Source: CAVTWD01 sp963738325 (GTDB lineage Bacteria > Actinomycetota > Acidimicrobiia > Acidimicrobiales > Ilumatobacteraceae). From it: a stretch of 64,000 nt of DNA. The stretch is from the NCBI GenBank assembly GCA_963738325.1, contig CAVTWD010000008.1:1-64000 (forward strand). The letters run 5' to 3'. Position numbers and translations under genes: made by a program. Position 1 is the stretch's first letter; every line of letters begins with the position of its first letter. Below the pieces are notes generated by a model. It saw only the letters and a program-made list of their open reading frames with translations, did not search any database and was not told the origin of the DNA. Positions 1 to 12,179 of this stretch are shown here, one piece after another.

Positions 1-93
1 GCGACGAGTCCCAGCCGGGCACGCGCAGCGGACAGCGCGGGGGCGAGCCCTCCGCTCGAAGGAAGGGTTGCCTCCGCCGTGACGCTCATGGCG

Positions 94-696
94 TCAGGCG
101 GCCCAGGAGAACTCGGACGTCGAGAGGCCGGTCTTTCCCTCGTACTGGATGCCGAAGGCGTTGATCTTCGACCGCTTCGCCTCGGCCATGGTGAGGTTCG
201 AGCCGACCGGATGGAACATCCCGTCGAATCGCACCGGTTGTCCGGATTCGACACCGAAGGGAACGATGTCTTCGATCTCGAAGTCGATGGCGTCGCCGAT
301 GCGGACGCTGTGGCGCAGTCCGTCGTCCACGACCTCGATGGTGGCTCGTTCGGCGCCGAGTACCTCGCCCACGAGCGGAGTGAGCGCTGCCATTGGCCCG
401 CCGAGCTGCCCGCTGAAGACCTGCACGAGCTTGTCGAACTGCTCGTCGGTGGCTCGGGCGTCGATGAACACGCCGAGGCGCCAGTTCCCTTCGGTCATCA
501 CCTTGGGTGTGTCCGCGATCGCCGCCACCTTCATGCCGGCGATGTCGGTGCCGTCGATCTGACCCTCGCGAATGTTGAACACGAGCGTCACACGACAGAA
601 GTCGTAGGTGGCGCCGTGGTCGAACGAGAGGTTGCACGGACACATCAGCTCGCACGAACAGGTCTCGACGTAACTTCCCGTCAGGTTCCACGCCAT
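94..696 (-). CDS. DUF1326 domain protein
   Basis: A 200-aa protein that looks like a complete DUF1326 family member. The N-terminal cysteine cluster typical of the family is visible (C13, C15, C19, C21 in ETCSCELMCPC). It lacks a signal peptide and membrane segments. The ATG at 696 was chosen because a GAAGAAGGGGG ribosome site precedes it and the family similarity starts there; longer upstream in-frame sequence is antisense to a gene remnant. The biochemical function of DUF1326 is not established; the cysteines suggest metal or redox chemistry, which is inference. It reads away from the gene remnant at 761-994. Confidence 0.85.
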   Translation of the reverse strand: MAWNLTGSYVETCSCELMCPCNLSFDHGATYDFCRVTLVFNIREGQIDGTDIAGMKVAAIADTPKVMTEGNWRLGVFIDARATDEQFDKLVQVFSGQLGGPMAALTPLVGEVLGAERATIEVVDDGLRHSVRIGDAIDFEIEDIVPFGVESGQPVRFDGMFHPVGSNLTMAEAKRSKINAFGIQYEGKTGLSTSEFSWAA

Positions 697-760
697 CGAC
701 CGGCCCCCTTCTTCCAGACCAACGATCTTCCCTCCCGGCGGTGTACGCGTCAACAGACCC

Positions 761-994
761 GCGCTGTTGGCGCTTGCCGGCAAGGCCGGGCTGTCGTGCG
801 ACGACGTGGTGTCGGCGCAGGTCGTCACCGCCGACGGGCAGCAGTGACCGCGTCGGCCACCGGCCCCCCCCCCCCCCGACTTCTCTGCGCTGCGCGGCGG
901 GGGCGGCAACTTCGGGGCCGTGACCGAGTTCGAGTTCGCGCTGCACGATGACGCGGCCAAGCCCGCAGTTCTCGTATCGTCGACCGCGCCGTGA
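761..994 (+). pseudogene. FAD-binding (berberine-type) oxidoreductase fragment
   Basis: A short remnant of the FAD-binding domain of a BBE-type oxidoreductase. Readable pieces are AGLSCDDVVSAQVVTADG, then, after an in-frame TGA and a 14-C run (864-877), LRGGGGNFGAVTEFEFAL, which matches the family's RGGGGNFG flavin-binding segment. It stops at 992-994. The rest of the enzyme (normally about 450 aa) is absent on both sides. The first and last pieces share a frame and the middle does not, so the poly-C run sits at the disruption. Confidence 0.6.
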
Positions 995-1114
995 TCGGCG
1001 CGGGTCTTGTCTCGTCGGTCACCCGACCCTCTGGCGCCCGCTGCCCGCCCGAGCAATGACCTTCGGGTTCACACCCCCGACGAGTTGGGCCCTGACGAGC
1101 GCCTTCGTCGTTCC

Positions 1115-1158
1115 GTGTCAAACATCGACCGGGCCGGTCAAACGTTCATGTTTGACAC
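1115..1158. repeat. 11-bp inverted repeat
   Basis: GTGTCAAACAT (1115-1125) and ATGTTTGACAC (1148-1158) are perfect inverted repeats separated by 22 bp. The spacer carries a related GGTCAAACGT. There is no T-run, so this does not look like a terminator. It could be an operator or a recombinase site next to the tRNA scar; function unknown. Confidence 0.5.
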
Positions 1159-1174
1159 GACCGCCAGACACAGC

Positions 1175-1199
1175 GAGGCCCTCCCGTTGGGAGGGCCTC
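1175..1199 (-). terminator. hairpin terminator behind the tRNA fragment
   Basis: GAGGCCCTCCC, a GTT loop and GGGAGGGCCTC form a perfect 11-bp stem. It lies 15 bp past the CCA end of the tRNA-Met 3' half on the minus strand, where a tRNA terminator is expected. Confidence 0.65.
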
Positions 1200-1213
1200 T
1201 GGCTTGCATCGAT

Positions 1214-1258
1214 TGGTGGCGGGGGCGAGATTTGAACCCGCGACCTTCGGGTTATGAG
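1214..1258 (-). pseudogene. 3' half of tRNA-Met (CAT), integration scar
   Basis: On the minus strand the sequence runs from a CTCATAA anticodon loop through CCCGA, a GCGGG/CTCGC T-arm with TTCAAAT loop, CCCCGCC acceptor strand, discriminator A and encoded CCA. The 5' half is missing: the bases before the anticodon loop cannot pair with CCCGA, and no GGCGGGG acceptor strand lies upstream. Anticodon loop to 3' end is the block commonly kept as the att core when an integrase uses a tRNA gene. The trailing hairpin at 1175-1199 suggests this side is the original tRNA flank and the element lay above 1,258. Confidence 0.65.
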
Positions 1259-1578
1259 CGCGCGGCCTGGGTCACCTCACCCGGGGGCGACAGCTCCACC
1301 GAGGTCCGTCCCGTTTCCTGTTGTCGCAGGTCAACGGGATGGGCGCCGTCGAGACCGTGCCCTGTCGTAGGCGCCGGGGGGATGTTGGTCCGTCGTGGAG
1401 TGATGACAAGTCTGATGACACGACGCCCGCTACGACGGAGCAGGGACGAGACGTTCGAGCAATCGAGGCTGCGACGAAGTCGGCTGACATGTCGCCTCGC
1501 ACGCTGGCCAGGTGCTCCATCATCGGCTGATCCTCCCGCGCGTTCATCGCCAGGACGCCGTCGTCCGGCAGCGGATTC
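1259..1578. other. no recognisable gene
   Basis: About 320 bp between the tRNA scar and the methyltransferase stop. Open frames exist on both strands but none has recognisable motifs, a ribosome site or a protein-like composition. If an element was integrated at the tRNA, this is its end. Confidence 0.4.
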
Positions 1579-2253
1579 TCAGTGAGTGCGGGAGGCGACG
1601 ACGATGTCGACCGGGAGACCCCACATCGACTGGCTTGCCGCCACCTCAATCCGGTAGCCGGCGTCGTGGATCAGCTGGCTTGTGGGGATGGGGCGGCAGT
1701 CGAGGAGGCGAGGGAGGTGGCGGTGGCCGGCCAGGTACAGGCGGGAGATGACTCCTGGCTCGTCGGTGACACCCAGCGCGACGACGCCGAGGCGGCCACC
1801 GGGGCGGAGTACCCGCCGGGTTTCGGTCAGCACGGCGGGGATCTCGGGGGTGTCGAACAGCTCGAGCACGAAGCTCATGAACGCGGCGTCGAAGCTGGCT
1901 TCACGGAAGGGCAGGGCCGTGGCGTCGGCGAGCGCGAGGGCGGCGCGAACGCCGGCTTTCTGGATGCGGCGGCGGGCGAGGCGCTGCATGCCGACTGACT
2001 GGTCGACCCCGGCGGCGAATCCGGCCGGTCCGCTGCTGCGGGCGAGGTCGACGAGGGCGTCGCCGGTGCCGTGGCCGACGTCGAGGGCGCGCTCGCCTGC
2101 TCGCAGGTCGACCAGCCGTAGTCCGGCGCGGCGGGCGCCGGCCTCGAACGGCCCTTCCAGCCAGTCATAGACATGGCTGACACGGTCATAGATCGCTCGG
2201 GCGTCGGCGTGTGAGCGGCGGACCCGCTCCATGCTCGCTGCCGGTGTCGTCAT
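1579..2253 (-). CDS. class I SAM-dependent methyltransferase
   Basis: A 224-aa Rossmann-fold methyltransferase, full length for the small Methyltransf_11/UbiE-like group. Motif I is seen as ALDVGHGTGDALV near residues 56-68, motif II/III around ADATALPF and the FDAAFMSFVLELF segment, then LRPGGRLGVV. The ATG at 2253 overlaps the TGA of the upstream universal stress gene (ATGA), which supports this start and co-translation; an alternative ATG lies at 2232. The substrate cannot be told from sequence. Confidence 0.85.
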   Translation of the reverse strand: MTTPAASMERVRRSHADARAIYDRVSHVYDWLEGPFEAGARRAGLRLVDLRAGERALDVGHGTGDALVDLARSSGPAGFAAGVDQSVGMQRLARRRIQKAGVRAALALADATALPFREASFDAAFMSFVLELFDTPEIPAVLTETRRVLRPGGRLGVVALGVTDEPGVISRLYLAGHRHLPRLLDCRPIPTSQLIHDAGYRIEVAASQSMWGLPVDIVVASRTH

Positions 2254-2940
2254 CGGTCCGGCGCGGGTGGCACGAGGATGACGGCCGCGCCGGTGTGGTG
2301 GACGAGTTGCAGGGGGACGCGCCCGAGGCGGAGTCCGCTGAACCCGCCCAGGCCGCGGGTGCCGACGCATGCCACGGAACCGGGGTGGTCGTCAAGGGCG
2401 CGGGCGATGGCGGCGACCGGGTGGATGTCGCGGTCGTCGTCGACGTCGAGGGTCACGCCGGCCTTCTCGATCGGCGCCACCCACTGGCGAACGTCGGCCT
2501 CCGCCTGGCGATGCCAGCTGCGGGGGTCCGTTTCCGGCACCCACTCGGCGAACGGGTCGAAGGCGTACACCGCGGTCACCGGTACCTTGAGACGGGCAGC
2601 GAGCTCGGCAGACACGTCGACGGCGGCGAGACTGCCCGGCGACCCGTCGACACCGACGACGAGATGGCTGACCGAGCGCGGCGCCCGTGCGGGGCACGAT
2701 GGCCAACGGCATCGTGGTGTGGTGCGTGAGGTGGTGGGCGACGCTGCCGATGATGGAGGTGCAGGAAGCCGCCGGCGCCGCGACCTCCGACGACGAGCAG
2801 ATCGGCGTGCTGGTCGCGGGCCGCCGCCAGCAGCGCGTCCGGGGGTCGCCGTCAAGCAAGACAGACGCGGTCCGGACCGCCAGCTCGGGGAGCGACGTGC
2901 ACCACTCATCGAGCTCGCGGCGCGGACACGTCTCACGGGC
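2250..2940 (-). pseudogene. tandem universal stress protein, damaged
   Basis: The second USP domain is intact: HLVVGVDGSPGSLAAVD at its start and CVGTRGLGGFSGLRLG (ATP-binding G-2x-G-9x-G type) near its end. The first domain survives only as its C-terminal half (SVLLDGDPR, LLVVGGRGAGG, IGSVAHHLTHHTTMPLAIVPR) spread over two or three frames, with shifts near 2680 and 2840; its N-terminal half is missing. The stop overlaps the methyltransferase start. UspA-family tandem proteins bind nucleotides and serve in stress or dormancy. The second domain could still be made if translation starts internally. Confidence 0.65.
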
Positions 2941-3047
2941 CGGCTCCTCTTGCGTTGGCTAGCTCAACGCAGCATCCCGCCCCGAGCGGGGAGGACGAAA
3001 GGGCCGGAAGTCACTGCTGCCACCCGAACGGTAGTCCCCTGCGTCTG

Positions 3048-3886
3048 CTACTCGGGGGGCGGGACGATGATCACCGGCCGGTCACTGTGGTGCACCAGCG
3101 CCATCGTGACCCCACCGAGGCGCAGAACCGGTAGCCGCGGAGGTCGCGGGTGCCGATGACGATCGCATCGGCGTTCACCTCGACCGCAACCTCGAGCAGG
3201 GCGTCAGCCGCGTGCTCGGTCTCGACAAGCCGCGTGTCGACGGTGACGCCGGCGTCGCGCAACGGCGCGACCCAGTCGTCCAGCGCGGCCCGCGCCCGTA
3301 CCTCCCAGTCTTCGGGTAACGATCCCAGCCAGCTGCGGTGCGGGCGATGTGCGTGCACGGCGATCACGTCGGCACCGAGTGGTTCCGCCAGCGCGAGGCA
3401 CAAACCAACGACCCACAGATCGCCGTCGGAGCCGTCGAGTCCGATCACGACTCTGCCCACGCCCGGCTCGGCGTCGGCAGGGATGACCGCGAGGGGCCGG
3501 GTAGTTCGGTGGGTGACATAGTCCGAGAAGCTGCCCACCCGCAGCCCGGCGAACCCGCCGCGGCCCCGGGTGCCGACCACCACCAGGTCGGCGTCGATGC
3601 GATCGGCTTCGTCGAGCAGCGCGTCAGGGCTGTCGCCGTCGAGGAGCACCGACTCGACCGGGTCGATGATCGCGTGCGCCGGCTGGGCCCACGATTCCTG
3701 TAGGAGGTGGAGCGCCTGGTCACGTTCGGCTCGCGCCTCGGCTTCAGGCAGCTCCGCTCGACTCGGTCCCCACACGCTGGCGACCACCAGCCGCGCGCCC
3801 AGATCTCGCGCCAGGCGCGCCGCCCAACTCTCGGCGCCGGCCGCTTGGGTCGAGCCGTCAACCCCTACCAGGATGCGCTCCAGCAT
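3048..3886 (-). CDS. tandem-domain universal stress protein
   Basis: Two UspA domains in one chain: ERILVGVDGSTQAAGAE with VVVGTRGRGGFAGLRVGS, then RVVIGLDGSDGDLW with IVIGTRDLRGYRF. The start at 3886 has a strong AAGGAGG four bases upstream. Near 3125 the frame shifts; reading on in the next frame gives the expected family C-terminus (MALVHHSDRPVIIVP) and a TAG at 3048-3050, so the span covers both frames. It faces away from the proton ATPase gene, sharing a ~210-bp region, an arrangement suggesting joint stress control. Confidence 0.8.
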
Positions 3887-4095
3887 CGACCTCCTTCGCA
3901 TCGGTTGCTCGATCGTCCAGCCTCGCGGGTGGGAACCGCCGACGGAAGGGTCTGATGTCCCTTCCGACCGTCGCGCGAGGGTGTGATGCTGGTCCGAGGA
4001 CCGAGCGAGGAGGTGAGCGTGGCGCGCACCCTTTCAGTCATCGTGCGGCGGTTCCGACCGATGGTCGCCGCTGGCCGAGCCGGGCGCGGTCGCCC

Positions 4096-6597
<2,502 letters not shown>

Positions 6598-6614
<17 letters not shown>

Positions 6615-6960
6615 CCACGACACCCGGCCGCTCGGCCTGCCCGGCCGGGTGCAGGGGTGCCCGTTCGACCTCGACGGCGTCCTCACCCAGACCGCCACGG
6701 TGCACGCCGCTTGGAAGGAGACGTTCGACACCTCCCCGCGAACTCGCGCTGGGCATCGAGACGAACCGTTCATCGCAATCGACCCGGTCGGCGACTACGA
6801 CACCTACATGGACGGCAAGCCCCGGGCCGACGGCACCCGCGCGTTTCTCGCAGCCCGGCGTGTCCACAGATCGGCGTCTCGAACCTTTGGCTTGGAAGAC
6901 CTGGACGAACATGGGGACTCTCCTTCGTCGGGTGCCGCAAGTGGACCGCAGCCGCCCCTG
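6598..6960 (+). pseudogene. beta-phosphoglucomutase-like HAD fragment
   Basis: Overlaps the ATPase end by 17 bp. The HAD nucleophile motif appears as CPFDLDGVLTQTATVHAAW, followed after a small disruption by PFIAIDPVGDYDTYMDGKPR and DGTRAFLAARR, the pattern of the HAD-IA group related to beta-phosphoglucomutase and found beside trehalose/maltose phosphorylases. Only about the first 100 residues of ~240 remain, so the core lysine and last acidic motifs are missing. Confidence 0.6.
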
Positions 6961-7324
6961 TCTCGCAAACACGCCGAGCCAAGGCGTCGACCATCCGCAC
7001 CTCGCCCGCGTGGGACTGGCCATCGTGCCGGTGGTCTCCGATCTGATGACGCCGTCGCGACGGCACTCCTGCCTCCCCGGCCCAGCATCTGCGACGTCGC
7101 ACCCGCGACGACACGCCGTTACAACTCGTTCAGATGCGGCAAGGACACTTCGAAGGATCCCGTGAGCGCCTCCGACGTGAGCAACGCCCTCGGTCATCGG
7201 TCTCGGTCTCGGTTGCGGGAAGGTGTGACGAACGACGTCGTGGCGGCGTCACCGACGGGCAGGTCGTGTCACCGGCGATCCACCTGTCCCGGACGATCCG
7301 CGTTCGAGGTCTTCGTCGATGGGC
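6961..7324. other. no recognisable gene
   Basis: About 365 bp between the HAD remnant and the end of the next regulator. Open frames on both strands have no motif I recognise and shift away from HAD homology; probably debris. Confidence 0.4.
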
Positions 7325-10103
7325 CTATCGGTCGATACACGGCGGAAGCGTGGCGAGCAGCTGGCGCGCTCTCGTGGCGAACGGTTTGGAGCCTTGCGCG
7401 TCGGCGGCCGACACCGCTGCCATCGCAGCTTCGTTAGCCGCGAAGTTGTCGCCGCGTCCCGCGAGCATCTCGGCTCGGAGCCGGTGGAGCTCGGACTCGT
7501 AGTACCGCTCCTCGGTGCGCTGCAAGATATCGATGGCGTCGTCGATGGCGGCGAGCGCGGCGGCGGTGTCGCCGGCGGCGGCGAGCAACTCGGCCAGCGT
7601 CGCCTTGGCGGCTGTCAGGGTGACGGCGGTTCCCGTTCGAGCCATCCCGGCCAACGCTTCGTGCTCGAGGCTGAGTCCGTCACCTCCCCGTCGTCCGGTG
7701 GCCCAGGCGAGCGGGGTGGAGGCCAGCGCATGGAACACGGGTATGGCGTGCTCGGACGCGATCGTGACCGCCGTGGTGGCGTGGCTCAGCGCGGCTGACG
7801 GGTCGTCGCGCATCTGGGCGAGCAGCGCGGCGAAGGTGTGCACATAGGTTTCGGTCAGGGGATGGCCCAGCGTGGCGGCCCGATCCAGCGCCGTGGCGAT
7901 GGCCGCAGTCGCCCCGTGCTCGTCACCGCAGAACCACCGCGCCCAGGCCAGAACCGACCATCCAGCGGCGGCAGGATCCTCGCCGAAGGCGGCGATCAGC
8001 GCAGCCGTAGTTGTGTCGTCCAAGGTGGCTGGGATGCGCTCCAGGTGGCGCAACGCGCCAGCCGGATCACCGAGGAACAGCAGCGGCCAGGCCACTGCCC
8101 GTTCGGCGACGGCGACGGCCTGGTGGTGGGTGCGCTCGGCGAGGTCTAGGAACGCCTCGGCGATCTCGAGGGCGGCTCGTGGCTGGCCACCCACGAGCGA
8201 GGTGTTCCACAGGCCGTACAACACCGGCAGGACGTGGACGCCATCGCCGAGGCGTTCGCACAGCCGGCGGGCTTCGCGGTAGGCGTCGGCCGTCTCGGGC
8301 GCGGCGTACCCCTTCGCGGTGAGCAGTGCGTTGCCGAGCGCGACCTGGACGTGGAGCGCTTGCTCGATGTGCGCGGCGTCGTCGGGCAGCCGGGACAGCA
8401 GCTCGGCGGCGGCCTGGAGGTGGTCGATCGCTTCGCGGTGAACGCTTCGCTGGAGCTGGTCCTCGGCGGCCAGGATGCGGAACCGCACCGCCTGGTCGAG
8501 GTCGCCGCCTCGAGCGAAGTGCACAGCGAGGGCGGCGGCCAGCGGCGGCAGGCGCGACCGGTGGGTGTCCGCGAGCCGGGAGCCGATGCGAAGGTGGTGC
8601 GCGGCGGCCCGAGCCGGCCCGGTGCGCTGGTACAGGACGTCACGGTAGAGGTCGTGGTCGAAGGCGAACGACGACGTGATGGTGCCGTCCGGCCAGGTCG
8701 TCTCACCGCCGGCGTGGATGAACACTCCTCGCCGGGCCAGGTCGGCAAGGATGGCTTCGACGTCTTCGTCGGGCTGGAGGGTGGCCGCCGACACCTCGGC
8801 CGAAGTGAATGATCGCCCCGCGACGGCGGCGCCGGCCAGCACGGCTTGGTCGGTGGTCGCGAGCCGGTTGGCGGTGTGCTCGATGAGGAGACGGATGCCG
8901 TCGGGGATGGCGTCGGCGAGCTCGGCGGGCGGCCTGGTGGCGACGACAGAACCGGAGCTGACCTCGAGCGATCCGGCTCGGAGCCAGTCGTCGAGGAGGT
9001 GTTCGACGAACAGCGGCACGCCGCCCGTACGCTCGTGGATCAGCGTCACGAGATCGGTATCGGCCTCGCCGCCCACCCGGGCGGCGATCAGCTCGCGAAC
9101 GTCGTCGACGGTCAGGACGTCGAGGGTGATGAGCGAGGCCGCGTTGGCGAAGGCGCAGACCCACCGCGAGGGCGTGGACAGCCTGGCTGGTGGACGACCC
9201 GTCTCCGGGTCGATAGGTGGCGACAATGAGCAGCGGCGCCGGGCGGCGATCGGCGGCGACGGCGTCGACGAGGTCGAGGGTCGATCCGTCGCTCCAATGC
9301 AGGTCCTCGAGTACCAACACGACCGGCGTCGCCACAGCGGTGGCGCACACCGCGTCGAGCAGCTCACGCAGCATGCGATCTCCCGTGGCACCCACCGCCC
9401 GGGCTCGCAGCCCGTCGGCGACGTCGGGAGGAACGAGGCCGGACAGCTGCAGCACCCAGCTGGGAGCCACCTCGACGAGGCGGTCGATGGACGCGTGCCC
9501 GTTGGCGGCGTCGCACGCATCGCGGATCGCGCCGAGCACGGGCAGAAAGGCCTCGCCGACGCCGCGAAGCTCGACGCATTGGCCGACGCCGGCGAGCACG
9601 TCGGTCGGGAGGGATTTGAGGAACTCTAGAACGATGGTTGTCTTGCCGATGCCGGGCGACCCGGCAACGAAGACCACCTGGCGGTCGCCACCGGCGGCCA
9701 GGGCGAGACGCTCGTGCAGCTCGGCCAGCTCGCGTCGACGGCCGGCGAGGCGGGGCGGGTGCAGGATGGTCGATGCTGGCTCGACGCTCGACGCCTCGCC
9801 GGTCAGGGTGCCGACAAACCGGTAGCCGCGGCCGTGGGCGGTGCGGATCAGCGTCTGGCGGCTACCATCGTCTCCGAGAGCCCGCCGGGCCGCCTTGATC
9901 CGGCTGGTGAGAGCCGACTCGCTGACGAAGCGGTCGCCCCAGATGTTGTCGAGGAGCTCTTCTTTGGTGACGACCCGATCGCGGTGCTCGACGAGGTAGG
10001 CGAGGACGTCAAAGACCTGGGGCTCGACCGGCACCGTCACGCCTTGGTGGCGGATCTCATACTGGGCGACGTCGAGCTCGTAGCCACCAAAGGCGTGAAT
10101 CAT
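7325..10103 (-). CDS. winged-helix / AAA ATPase / TPR transcriptional regulator
   Basis: A ~925-aa regulator in three parts. Residues 1-100 form an OmpR/CadC-type winged helix (ESALTSRIKAARRALGDDG, HGRGYRF). An AAA-type ATPase follows with Walker A AGSPGIGKTT at about 148-156 and a VLVLEDLHWSDGST Walker B. The C-terminal half is alanine-rich TPR-like helices. A frameshift near 9180 joins the two readable frames; the sequence is conserved on both sides. Start is the ATG at 10103, with a GTG at 10115 as alternative. Such proteins integrate a signal through the TPR part and activate nearby genes; target unknown. Confidence 0.8.
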
Positions 10104-10212
10104 CTCCGGTCCCACCCGACAGGCGTGGGGCGCGTCAAGGCCGGCTGGACCGCGTGGGGCCCTGTCGAACGCACGTCACGTCGCCCTTCGTACCAGACCG
10201 GGCGAACAGCGC

Positions 10213-10320
10213 GGCCCCGATGGTGAACGCCTCCAACCGGTGGCCAAGACCGCCGAGGACTTGGGGATCTCGGGGTCGTGCCTGCGCAACTGGATCGATC
10301 GACGATCGTCCGGCCGCATC
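10213..10320 (+). mobile_element. IS3-type transposase OrfA remnant
   Basis: A short stretch reads GERLQPVAKTAEDLGISGSC followed by LRNWIDR, the helix-turn-helix of IS3-family (and related) OrfA proteins. The sequence loses homology right after it, no OrfB catalytic region is visible and no terminal inverted repeats were found. The surrounding ~530 bp (10104-10636) otherwise holds nothing recognisable. Confidence 0.5.
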
Positions 10321-10636
10321 GCCAACGCGGATGGCAACGGCATCTCCACCAGCCGCCGAACGCGTTCTCCGACGACCTGGCGCCGGGTCGCAACGCGCTC
10401 CGTTCAAACCGCTGCACGACCGGGGCCACTCGCTCGCGAACGGAAGGAGAGCGTCACGCCGCGAGTCGTCGATCGATCATCGTGCTCACCGAATCGCCGT
10501 CCCCAGTGCTCGCCGCTGCTGGCGCGACCCACGTCTCCGTAGACGACCGGATCCACCACCGCGCCAACGGCAGTACGGCTAAAAGCGCCGGGAGCACGAG
10601 GACGACAAGACGTACGCGGCCCTCGATCCGGCCGCG

Positions 10637-12179
10637 TCAGCTGACGAGACGTTCCCGGCCCGCCCAGTACGGCGCGCGCGCAGTTTGAACTTCTGCACTT
10701 TTCCGGTGGCGGTCCGGGCCAGGAGATCCCTGGAACTCGATGGACGTGGGGCATTTGTAGTGGGCCAACCGATCGCGGCTGTGCTGGATCAACTCCGCCT
10801 CGGTGGCGGTGTGGCCTGCTCGCAACACCACGATCGCTTTGACCGTCTCGCCCCACCGATCGTCGGGCACACCGATGACGGCCGCTTCGGCGATGGCGGG
10901 GTGCTGGCAAAGAACGTCTTCAACCTCCACGGAGGACACGTTCTCGCCCCCTGTGATGATCACGTCCTTCTTGCGGTCCGACACGGTGAGGTAACCATTG
11001 TCGTCGATGCGGCCGCCGTCTCCAGTGTGGAACCAGCCGTCGCGCGAGGACCGACGCGGTCTGGTCGGGCTGTTGCCAGTAGCCGTTGAAGACCACGTTC
11101 CCCCGCGCCAGGACTTCGCCGTCGTCGTCGATGCGGAGGCGCACGCCGAGTGCCGGCGGCCCGGCCTGGCCGAGCCGTCGGGCGCGTCCGGTGGGAGTCA
11201 GGGAATCCCATTCGGCCCGGCGGCGGTTCAGGGTCAAGAGCGGTGACGTCTCGGTGAGGCCGTAGATCTGCATGAATTCCCAACCGAGGTCGGTCTCGAC
11301 GCGCTCGATCGTTGCCGTCGGTGGGGGAGCGCCGCCGACCACGATCCGTACGCGTCGGCTTTGCGAAGCGGCTCCGTTCACATCAGCGGCGGCGGCGAGG
11401 ATGGTGTTTACGACGGCGGGCGCACCGCCCATCATGGTCACGTCGTTCCGCTCGATGCGGCGGAGGATCTCGGGACCGTCGACCTTGCGCAGCATCACGT
11501 GGCGTCCGCCCATGCCGGTGACGGCATACACCATGCCCCATCCGTTGCAGTGGAACATCGGTACGGCCCAGAGGTACACGTCGCAGTCGTTCACGCCGGC
11601 GTGCCAACCGAATGTCATCGCGTTCACGTACAGGTTGCGGTGGGTCAGTTCGACGCCTTTGGGGCGGGCGGTCGTCCCGCTCGTGTAGTTGATGGAGGCG
11701 ACGGCCGATTCACAACTGCCGACCCAAGCCTCCGGCTCGCGGTCGAACCGGAACAGGACGTTGTCGCTGGCGCGGCCGAGCACGAACTTATGCTTGGCGT
11801 GGACGGTCGCGAGTGCTTCCTCCAGTTCCGGGTCGATCAGCAGCACGGTGGCGCCGGAATGCTCGACGATGTAGCCGATCTCGTCGGCGTTGAGGCGGAA
11901 GTTGATCGGTACGACCACACGGCCATAGCCGGACACGCCGAACAGGGCCGTGAAGAGTCGTGCACTGTTGTGCGACACGATCGCGACGCGCTCGCCACGA
12001 CCAACGCCGAATGCGTCGAGGCCGGCCGCAAGCGCCCGAGCGTGTGCGGCGACCTGTCGCCAGGTCATCTCGCCCCAGGTGTCGGCGGGCTGGTCCGGCT
12101 CGTCGACGAGGCCGACTCGGTCGCCGTAGACCAGTTCGGCACGATCGAGGAAGTCGATGACGTTGAAATCGGCTTTCAC
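10637..12179 (-). CDS. acyl-CoA synthetase (AMP-dependent ligase)
   Basis: FadD-like adenylate-forming enzyme of ~510 aa that activates a carboxylic acid to its CoA thioester. Seen are the P-loop-like SINYTSGTTARPKGVELTHR, YGLTETSPL (A5) and DRKKDVIITGGENVSSVEVE of the C-terminal lid. Frameshifts lie near 11050 (before the lid) and near 10730, where another frame reads RTATGKVQKFKL, the catalytic lysine motif. The GTG at 12179 overlaps the TGA of the SDR gene (GTGA), so the two are coupled. Confidence 0.85.

Noticed and set aside
1272..1649. A 125-codon minus-strand frame beside the tRNA-Met scar as the C-terminus of an integrase.
   Set aside because: No catalytic HxxR or Tyr context; its composition looks non-coding and it overlaps the methyltransferase end.
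10213..10320. A complete insertion sequence.
   Set aside because: Only the helix-turn-helix of an OrfA is visible; no OrfB, no inverted ends, no target duplication.
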